Assembly (NCBI RefSeq): GCF_009176305.1
Contig: NZ_BLAJ01000002.1
Coordinates: forward strand, 1,054,001 to 1,118,000
Reading direction: 5' to 3'
DNA: 64,000 nt
DNA from: Martinezella dioscoreae
GTDB taxonomy: Bacteria > Pseudomonadota > Alphaproteobacteria > Rhizobiales > Rhizobiaceae
Below are positions 58,035 through 64,000 of this stretch, one piece after another. Under the pieces are notes generated by a model. It had not been told where the DNA came from, did not search any database, and saw only the letters and a list, made by a program, of their open reading frames with translations. How positions within the stretch are numbered: position 1 is the stretch's first letter; every line of letters begins with the position of its first letter. The position numbers and the translations under genes are program-made.

Positions 58035-58175
58035 GGCGGGTTCTCCGTTCTCGTGGTCTCATTGTCTTAACGAGCACCATGGGAGGGGGTTCCCACGTGA
58101 TGAGCATCCCGCATGGAACAAACAGAAGGACGATTAGTTGATCGTCATAGAATCTGGAACCATAGCGAGCCCCCA

Positions 58176-58826
58176 ATGCTCGATAGATTTCCTTCGGCCG
58201 GCGCAGGCCCGTCGCTCAGCTATGAGCATGCCGATGCAGAGACACTTGATGAGCTGCATGAGGATGCTCGATCCTGCACACGCTGCGATCTCTATCGCAA
58301 CGCCACTCATCTCGTGTTCGGCGAAGGGCCGGCCCAGGCCGACATCGTGCTGGTCGGTGAACAGCCGGGCGACAAGGAGGATGTGGCCGGCCGGCCTTTT
58401 GTCGGACCGGCCGGCCGGCTTCTTGATGAATGCCTTGAGGAAGCGGGCGTGGATCGGGACCGTTGTTATGTCACCAACGCCGTGAAGCATTTCAAATATC
58501 AGATGCGCGGCAAGAAACGACTGCATGCCAGGCCCAATGCCGGCGAGGTGCAGCGCTGTGCCTGGTGGCTGGGAGCAGAACTCGAATTGCTAAAGCCGAA
58601 GCTGGTCGTCGCACTTGGGGCGACGGCTGTATCCTCGCTACTCGGCTCGAAAGTCAGGGTCATGCGCGACCGCGGCCAGATCCTGCATCCGTCGGGAAAA
58701 CTCGATGTCCTGGTGACCATTCATCCCTCGGCGCTTCTGCGGATCAGGGAGGCGGATGAGAGGGAAAAGAACAAGCTCACCTTCATTCGGGATCTCAAAA
58801 AGATCCGGAGTTTTGTGCGGCACTGA
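58176..58826 (+). CDS. udgX: UdgX-type uracil-DNA glycosylase
   Basis: DNA-repair-family enzyme of about 216 residues from the ATG at 58176; an ATG at 58113 would add 21 residues. Features are the Fe-S cysteines in CTRCDLYRNATHLVFGEGP, the active-site loop VGEQPGDKEDVAGRPFVGPAGRLLDE, a distinctive loop RGKKRLHARPN and the terminal IHPSALLRI. In UdgX proteins the corresponding KRRIH loop carries the His that becomes covalently linked to the abasic site after uracil removal; here it reads KKRLH with that His kept. It is 48 bp upstream of an efflux pair on the same strand and probably independent of it. Confidence 0.85.
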   Translation: MLDRFPSAGAGPSLSYEHADAETLDELHEDARSCTRCDLYRNATHLVFGEGPAQADIVLVGEQPGDKEDVAGRPFVGPAGRLLDECLEEAGVDRDRCYVTNAVKHFKYQMRGKKRLHARPNAGEVQRCAWWLGAELELLKPKLVVALGATAVSSLLGSKVRVMRDRGQILHPSGKLDVLVTIHPSALLRIREADEREKNKLTFIRDLKKIRSFVRH

Positions 58827-58874
58827 CCATTTTCTCCAGACACAACCCGCAGAACAGCAAGCAAAGGTCATGTT

Positions 58875-60017
58875 ATGGCTGACAATCAACCTAATATTGC
58901 GGAAACCAAGCCGGATCGCCTGAAACAGCAACCTGTTGATGACGCCGGCCGCGAAAATGATGCACCGGCTGAAAAGCGCGCATCCTTCATTCGCCGTCAT
59001 CCCCTCTCCATTCTGCTCGGCATCGTCGTGTTGCTCGCACTGATCGTAGCCGCATGGTTCGTCTGGAAGATCTATTTCTATCCCTATGAGTCGACGGATG
59101 ATGCCTTTGTCGATGCGCGCAGCTTTTCGGTTGCTGCCAAAGTATCCGGCTATGTTGCCGAGGTTCCAGTGACCGATAACCAGTCCGTCAAAGCCGGCGA
59201 TGTCATCTTGATGATCGATCCGCGTGACTATCAGATCGCGCTCGATCAGGCGAACGGGCAGGTAGAGGTGGCAAAGGCCTCGGTCGACAGCGCCGGCGCG
59301 CAGATCGAGGCGGCGAGCGCCGCCGTCGACGTCGCCAGGGCGCAACAGAATTCCGCCACCGCCGCTCTGCAATTTGCACAGCAGGAATCCAATCGCCAGC
59401 AGCAACTGGTCAAGACCGGCTCCGGCAGCGTGCAGGCCGTGCAACAGGCTACGGCAACCCTGCAGCAGGATCAGGCAAGTCTTGCCCAGATGCAGGCGAA
59501 TATTACCTCGGCGCTGAAGAACAAAGCCGTTGCCGAAGCGCAGAAATCCAGTGCGCTCGCAAGCCTCAAGCAGGCGCAGGCACAGGCCGAAGAAGCGCAG
59601 CAGAACCTTAGTTACACGACGATCACGGCGGCTCAGCCGGGGCGCATCGTACGTCTTGCCGGCGCCAAGGGGCAGTATGTGGAGGCAGGGCAGGCAATCT
59701 CGACATTCGTTCCCGATGAGGTCTGGATCACGGCGAACTTCAAGGAGACGCAGCTCACCGACATGCGGCCGGGCCAGCCGGTGGACATCACGATCGATGC
59801 CTATCCCAATCACACGCTCCACGGAAAGGTGGCCTCGGTTCAGCCGGGCTCTGGCACTGCCTTTTCGCTGTTGCCAGCAGAAAACGCGACCGGCAATTAC
59901 GTCAAGGTCACGCAGCGCGTGCCGGTCAAGATTATCGTCGACAGATGGCCCGATAATGTTGCAATCGGCCCCGGCATGTCCGTGGTGCCGACAGTGACGG
60001 TACACCCGAGGAGCTGA
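58875..60017 (+). CDS. emrA: membrane fusion protein of multidrug efflux (EmrA/HlyD family)
   Basis: Periplasmic adaptor of 380 residues with one N-terminal membrane segment (ILLGIVVLLALIVAAWFVW) after a 40-residue cytoplasmic tail. The lipoyl halves are YPYESTDDAFVDARSFSVAAKVSGYVAEV and QPGRIVRLAGAKGQYVEAGQ. Between them lies a long Ala/Gln-rich coiled coil (about residues 120-240). It links the EmrB-like pump to an outer-membrane channel. The pump gene follows after 5 bp. Confidence 0.9.
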   Translation: MADNQPNIAETKPDRLKQQPVDDAGRENDAPAEKRASFIRRHPLSILLGIVVLLALIVAAWFVWKIYFYPYESTDDAFVDARSFSVAAKVSGYVAEVPVTDNQSVKAGDVILMIDPRDYQIALDQANGQVEVAKASVDSAGAQIEAASAAVDVARAQQNSATAALQFAQQESNRQQQLVKTGSGSVQAVQQATATLQQDQASLAQMQANITSALKNKAVAEAQKSSALASLKQAQAQAEEAQQNLSYTTITAAQPGRIVRLAGAKGQYVEAGQAISTFVPDEVWITANFKETQLTDMRPGQPVDITIDAYPNHTLHGKVASVQPGSGTAFSLLPAENATGNYVKVTQRVPVKIIVDRWPDNVAIGPGMSVVPTVTVHPRS

Positions 60018-60022
60018 GCGAG

Positions 60023-61633
60023 ATGAGCGGTGCAGGCGCAGCGGCGGGCGGAAGAGAAGCATCATCCGCGCAAGTCACGAATCCCTGGCTGATAGCCATG
60101 GTGGTGTCGCTGGCAACCTTCATGGAAGTGCTCGACACCACGATTGCCAACGTGGCGCTGCGCTACATTTCAGGCGGCCTTGCCGTCAGCTCCGACGAAG
60201 CCTCCTGGGTGGTCACGACCTATCTCGTTTCCAACGCCATCGTGCTGGTTGCCAGCAGCTATTTCGCCGAACGGTTCGGACGCCGTCGGTTCTATCTCCT
60301 ATGCCTGGTGACATTCACGATCGCTTCCGTTCTGTGCGGTCTATCGTGGAATCTCCAGGCGCTGTTGATTTTCCGCGTTATACAGGGTTTTGCCGGCGGC
60401 GGCATGGTGCCGACCTCACAGGCGATCCTTGCCGATGCCTTCCCGCCGGCAAAACGTGGTCAGGCTTTTGCGCTCTTCGGTGTCGCCGTGGTCGTCGCGC
60501 CGGTCATCGGACCGACCTTAGGCGGTTATCTCTCCGACAACCTCTCCTGGCACTGGTGCTTCCTCATCAATGGTCCCGTCGGCATATTCGCCTTCGTGCT
60601 CGTCTATGTGCTGTTGACGGAGACTCCGAAAACGAGGAATATGCGCGAGGAATTCCGCCGGAAGGGCGTGCGTTTCGATCTCATCGGCTTTCTGCTGGTG
60701 GCAACCTTTCTCGGCTCTCTGGAACTCATCCTGGATCGGGGGCAGACCGATGACTGGTTCGGCTCCGACTTCATCATCGTCATGGTAGTCATATGCATTC
60801 TCGCCTTCCTGGCGGCCATACCGTGGGTTCTGACCAAGGCTAACCCGATCATCGACGGGTGGCTGCTCGGCACCCGGCAATTCGGTTCCTGTTTCATCGT
60901 GATGATGGCAACCGGCGCAATCCTGATTGCGACGACGCAGTTCATCCCTGAGGTCGTGCAGCAGAACTACGGATATACGGCGACCTGGGCTGGGCTCGCA
61001 CTTTCGCCAGGCGGGCTTGTGACCATGGTCATGATGTTCGTTGCCGGCCGGGTGAATTCCCTGGTTCAGCCGAAGTATCTGATCGCCATAGGTGCGGCGA
61101 TCATTGCGATGTCCATGTGGCAGCTGACGCGGCTCTATCCCGGCCTGAACTTCGGCTTCTTCGTCTGGTCTCGTCTCTATATCGGGCTCGGCCTGCCGCT
61201 GATCTTCATCCCCATCACCTCTGCCTCCTACTACGGTTTGAGGCCTGAACAGACCAATCAGGCGTCGGCCATGATCAATGCTGCGCGCAACATCGGCGGC
61301 TCCATCGGCGTTTGTATCGCGTCAAATGTCCTGGCGCATCGGGAGCAGTGGCACCAGAGCCGCCTGGTGGAGCATGTCACGCCTCCCTCACCGGCCTATC
61401 AGGAGACACTGCGAACCATGACGCGTTATTTTGCCGAGAAAGGTGCAACCATGGCGGATGCCCAGGCGCAGGCGACGGCCTGGATAGGGCAGCAGGTGCA
61501 GACCCAGGCGAGCTTCCTCGCCTATATCGATGTATTCCATGTGCTGATGCTGGTCGTGCTCTGCGCCATTCCGCTTGCGCTGATCCTGAGCAATGTCGAT
61601 CTCAAGGAGGGTGGCGGCGGCGGCATACATTGA
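60023..61633 (+). CDS. emrB: DHA2-family MFS multidrug transporter (EmrB)
   Basis: Inner-membrane drug:proton antiporter of 536 residues with 14 predicted segments. EmrB features are NPWLIAMVVSLATFMEVLDTTIANVALRYI, FRVIQGFAGGGMVPTSQAILADAFPPAKRGQA, APVIGPTLGGYLSDNLSWHWCFLINGPVG and YGYTATWAGLALSPGG. The C-terminus ends in a Gly run (EGGGGGIH), as in E. coli EmrB. It forms an operon with emrA; no TetR or MarR regulator is adjacent, so control is unclear. Confidence 0.93.
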   Translation: MSGAGAAAGGREASSAQVTNPWLIAMVVSLATFMEVLDTTIANVALRYISGGLAVSSDEASWVVTTYLVSNAIVLVASSYFAERFGRRRFYLLCLVTFTIASVLCGLSWNLQALLIFRVIQGFAGGGMVPTSQAILADAFPPAKRGQAFALFGVAVVVAPVIGPTLGGYLSDNLSWHWCFLINGPVGIFAFVLVYVLLTETPKTRNMREEFRRKGVRFDLIGFLLVATFLGSLELILDRGQTDDWFGSDFIIVMVVICILAFLAAIPWVLTKANPIIDGWLLGTRQFGSCFIVMMATGAILIATTQFIPEVVQQNYGYTATWAGLALSPGGLVTMVMMFVAGRVNSLVQPKYLIAIGAAIIAMSMWQLTRLYPGLNFGFFVWSRLYIGLGLPLIFIPITSASYYGLRPEQTNQASAMINAARNIGGSIGVCIASNVLAHREQWHQSRLVEHVTPPSPAYQETLRTMTRYFAEKGATMADAQAQATAWIGQQVQTQASFLAYIDVFHVLMLVVLCAIPLALILSNVDLKEGGGGGIH

Positions 61634-61676
61634 GTACTGTAACGATCGATCCTCCCGCAGGTGGACGGTTGGCTCA

Positions 61677-61910
61677 TTAGGTCATTCGCCGCAACAATGC
61701 GATGAGGGCGTCAGTGTTGTCATGGGTCTCAAGCGAGAGCAAATGCTTGTCCGCGAGCTCAGCAATCGCCAAGGCGACTTCACGCTCCGACCATCCCGCC
61801 AGGATCGCGGCACTCAGCAACTCTCGAAAAGCGGCTTGCAGCGCGTCCTGGCAGCGGATGTCCCGGTCGGGATCATCATCGGTCACGAATGGTCGTGCGA
61901 TATCGGGCAT
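61677..61910 (-). CDS. small conserved-looking hypothetical protein
   Basis: I do not recognise a named family for this 77-residue protein. The C-terminal half LLSAAILAGWSEREVALAIAELADKHLLSLETH reads as a compact helical domain of the kind often seen in short rhizobial hypotheticals, which is why I list it. It is convergent with emrB (43 bp apart). Confidence 0.5.
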   Translation of the reverse strand: MPDIARPFVTDDDPDRDIRCQDALQAAFRELLSAAILAGWSEREVALAIAELADKHLLSLETHDNTDALIALLRRMT

Positions 61911-62253
61911 AGGTAAAAGGTGAACTGATTTGCGGGTTTTGGCAATCTATTGCGTTCAATCGCTCTCGATTGCGCCCTCTTTGCGTCGTGAGAGGCGTAA
62001 CAGCCGGTCAAAATGAACGGTGATCCGCGGGGTTTAACGGCTCGACGCTGTGCTCTCCTCTGAGCAGGCGTAGTCTCAACAGGCGTTCGATCTCGTCATT
62101 GGAACCTGCATCTGCACCCATCCACCGATTTTGGTCGCTGCTGATTTTTTCCGCATCCGGGGAAAGAAAAAGAAAGCTGTTTCTTAAATAACTTAAAATC
62201 TATGTTTTTTATAGACTATAGCGCTCCATGATTGGCATTGGGCGCAAACATGG
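61911..62253. promoter_or_regulatory. intergenic region with sulfur-operon operator (copy 2)
   Basis: This 343-bp gap has no gene that I can support. TTTTTATAGACTATA at 62206-62220 repeats the sequence upstream of tauA; the palindrome ends 33 bp before the LLM start. CTATGTTTTTTATAG overlaps it, again giving CTAT/ATAG half-sites. The last 90 bp are AT-rich, as expected for a promoter. Confidence 0.6.
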
Positions 62254-63255
62254 ATGAACGGCATGACTTATCTTCTCAGTCTTCTTGACAAGAGCCCGAT
62301 CGAACAGGGGCTTAGCGCCACCGATGCGCTCGGTGCCACGGCTCGCTTGGCCATCCGGGCCGAGGAACTCGGCTATCATCGCTTCTGGGTTGCCGAGCAT
62401 CACAATATGGCGAACCTCGCAAGTTCGGCTCCGGAAGTCCTGATCGCTCATCTTCTTGCCCGGACTTCGAGGATCCGTGTCGGTTCCGGCGGCGTCATGC
62501 TGCAGCATTACAGCGCCTATAAGGTCGCAGAAACTTTCAATCTCCTGGCGTCGCTGGCGCCGGGACGCGTCGATCTGGGTGTAGGCAAGGCGCCGGGCGG
62601 TTTCCCGCTCTCCACCCGCGCATTGCAGCGTGCCTTCGATCCTGAGAAGAAGCCGGACTTCGCCGAGCAGCTTTCCGACATCAACACCTATCTCGCGGCC
62701 GACCCTCATTCCGTTGGCGCGCTGGCGACGCCTTTTCCGCCGCGTGCGCCGGAGCGCTTCCTCCTTGGCGCCAGCGTGGAGAGCGCGAAGCTCGCCGCGG
62801 AGAAGGGCTGGCGGCTGGTGTTTGCCGGCCATCTGAACGGCGATCCGGAAAATCTGCGCAATACCTTCGAGGCCTACGGGAATGCGACGGGCGGCAAGGT
62901 GCCGATCCTGGCGCTCGCAGCCTTTGCTGCCGAAAGCGAAGCCCATGCCCGTGAGCGCGTTGGGCAACTGCGCATCGTCAAGCTCTTCCTGCCCAACGGC
63001 CAGAGCGTCAATGTCGGCACGCAGGAGCAGGCGGCGGAATTTGCGCGGCAGGCCGGCTTCTCGGAGTTCCGGACCGAAGAGAAGGTGCCGAGCGTGTTGC
63101 ATGGCACTGCGACGCAGATCCGCGACGAGCTTGACGCACTCCATCGCCGCTACGGCGTCGAGGAGTTCGTGCTCGACACGCCGGCGCTGACGGCGGCCGA
63201 ACGCCTCAACTCCATAGAATTGCTCGCCAAAGAGCGCCTTTCCCTCGTTGCCTGA
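62254..63255 (+). CDS. LLM-class flavin-dependent oxidoreductase (MsnO8-like)
   Basis: TIM-barrel flavoenzyme of 333 residues. Features are LLDKSPIEQGLSATDALGATARLAIRAEELGYHRFWVAEHHNM and IRVGSGGVMLQHYSAYKVAETFNLLASLAPGRVDLGVGKAPGG, which are typical of the MsnO8/YhbW-like group. Its promoter carries the palindrome found before tauA, and a second, NtaA/DszA-like monooxygenase gene follows after 24 bp. A role in releasing sulfur from organosulfur compounds is the inference. The substrate is unknown. Confidence 0.85.
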   Translation: MNGMTYLLSLLDKSPIEQGLSATDALGATARLAIRAEELGYHRFWVAEHHNMANLASSAPEVLIAHLLARTSRIRVGSGGVMLQHYSAYKVAETFNLLASLAPGRVDLGVGKAPGGFPLSTRALQRAFDPEKKPDFAEQLSDINTYLAADPHSVGALATPFPPRAPERFLLGASVESAKLAAEKGWRLVFAGHLNGDPENLRNTFEAYGNATGGKVPILALAAFAAESEAHARERVGQLRIVKLFLPNGQSVNVGTQEQAAEFARQAGFSEFRTEEKVPSVLHGTATQIRDELDALHRRYGVEEFVLDTPALTAAERLNSIELLAKERLSLVA

Positions 63256-63279
63256 ACGGCCTGTCCCAGGAGGATCATC

Positions 63280-64000
63280 ATGGCTCAAAAACACGTTACC
63301 TTCGGTATCATGCTGCAGGGCCCCGGCGGCCACATGAATGCCTGGAAGCATCCGAGCGTTCCGGCCGATGCAAGCACCAATCTGAACTTCTTCGTCAAGA
63401 CGGCCCGCAAGGCCGAAGAGGCCGGTATCGCCTTCGCTTTCGTCGCGGACGGACTCTATATCAACGAGCAATCGATCCCGCATTTCCTCAACCGCTTCGA
63501 GCCGCTGACGATCCTCTCGGCGCTTGCCGCCTTTACCACGAAGCTCGGCCTGGTGGGTACGGTTTCGACATCCTATAGCGATCCCTTCACCATCGCCCGG
63601 CAATTTGCCTCGCTCGATCTCATCAGCGGGGGCCGCGCCGGCTGGAATGCCGTGACGTCTCCGCTCGAAGGCTCTGGCCGCAACTATAGCCGCGAACATC
63701 CCGAGCACGAGCTGCGATACGAGATTGCCGACGAGTATCTCGATGCGATCAAGGGGTTATGGGATTCCTGGGATGACGATGCCTTCGTGCGCGACCGTGA
63801 GACCGGCGTCTATGCCGACAAATCCAAGCTACACCGCCTGAACCACAAAGGCCGGTTCTTCCGCATCGAAGGCCCCCTCAATATCGGCCGCTCCAAGCAG
63901 GGGCAGCCGGTGGTGTTCCAGGCCGGTGCTTCCGATTCCGGTATCCGGCTAGCGGGCAAGCACGCCGATGCCGTCTTCACCAATGGCGGACCGCTGGAAG
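63280..64000 (+). CDS. LLM-class monooxygenase, NtaA/SnaA/DszA-like (partial)
   Basis: The first 240 residues are present; the frame is open at the right edge. It starts [17 protein letters not shown] after a CAGGAGGATC ribosome-binding site. NtaA/DszA-family features are [26 protein letters not shown], the block [76 protein letters not shown] and the C-terminal FQAGASDSG. Characterised relatives oxidise nitrilotriacetate, dibenzothiophene sulfone or dimethyl sulfide using FMNH2. Co-transcription with the MsnO8-like gene and the shared sulfur-type palindrome favour an organosulfur substrate. Confidence 0.88.
   Translation, partial: MAQKHVTFGIMLQGPGGHMNAWKHPSVPADASTNLNFFVKTARKAEEAGIAFAFVADGLYINEQSIPHFLNRFEPLTILSALAAFTTKLGLVGTVSTSYSDPFTIARQFASLDLISGGRAGWNAVTSPLEGSGRNYSREHPEHELRYEIADEYLDAIKGLWDSWDDDAFVRDRETGVYADKSKLHRLNHKGRFFRIEGPLNIGRSKQGQPVVFQAGASDSGIRLAGKHADAVFTNGGPLE

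Noticed and set aside
58638..60065. 475-residue open frame on the minus strand
   Set aside because: It is antisense to udgX and emrA, is rich in Arg, His and Leu, and contains no domain I recognise.
62209..63708. 499-residue open frame on the minus strand
   Set aside because: It is antisense to two LLM monooxygenase genes with good ribosome-binding sites and family motifs.

Overview
The window reads as an accessory replicon or accessory chromosomal region of a Rhizobiaceae member (Rhizobium/Agrobacterium group). The reasons are the high G+C coding bias, the density of ABC uptake operons next to GntR, TetR, LysR and Lrp regulators, a globin-coupled chemoreceptor, an invasion-associated-locus-B-like secreted protein, and the rhizobial style of MntR and EmrAB. 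I saw no rRNA, tRNA, CRISPR array, transposase or replication origin. The genus is inferred from gene style only; no database search was run.

Layout. 0-3.6 kb: a BMP-type ABC uptake operon with an embedded amidase, running off the left edge. 3.7-6.7 kb: TetR/VOC divergent pair, a KTSC protein and an ACS-family MFS carrier. 6.7-15.8 kb: a peptide-type ABC importer (substrate-binding protein, two permeases, fused double ATPase) with an enolase-superfamily sugar-acid dehydratase, facing a GntR regulator and a DapA/KDG-type aldolase; together these suggest uptake and breakdown of a sugar acid. 16-19.3 kb: tandem class C and class A beta-lactamases divergent from an AmpR-like regulator. 19.3-22.5 kb: a soluble protoglobin chemoreceptor and a CmlA/FloR-like phenicol exporter preceded by a 9-codon leader peptide and a four-segment attenuator. 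22.5-24.4 kb: an LLM flavoenzyme and a small secreted protein. 24.5-33.1 kb: an ArsR-like regulator, a GH51 arabinofuranosidase and a second complete peptide-type ABC importer, probably for plant arabino-oligosaccharides.

33.1-43.3 kb: what appears to be a complete lysine catabolic locus: Lrp regulator, L-lysine 6-dehydrogenase/saccharopine-dehydrogenase-like enzyme, antiquitin-type aminoadipate-semialdehyde dehydrogenase, aminotransferase, HglS-type 2-oxoadipate decarboxylase/hydroxylase, YdiJ-type D-2-hydroxyglutarate dehydrogenase and a LysR regulator. Together they would carry lysine to 2-oxoglutarate without CoA esters.

43.5-53.4 kb: mixed genes: two nucleotidyltransferase-fold proteins, an argG/ornithine-cyclodeaminase-like pair with a divergent Lrp regulator and a clear palindrome, an LLM monooxygenase, an unknown secreted protein, an MscS channel, a diguanylate cyclase and MntR. 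53.5-64 kb: a tauABC-ssuD-like sulfonate operon and a second sulfur-type LLM operon at the right edge that share a TATAGACTATA palindrome, separated by a small stress-like protein, a UdgX-type uracil-DNA glycosylase and an EmrAB efflux pair.

The points most worth following are the attenuator in front of the phenicol exporter, the lysine locus, and the shared sulfur-operon palindrome.
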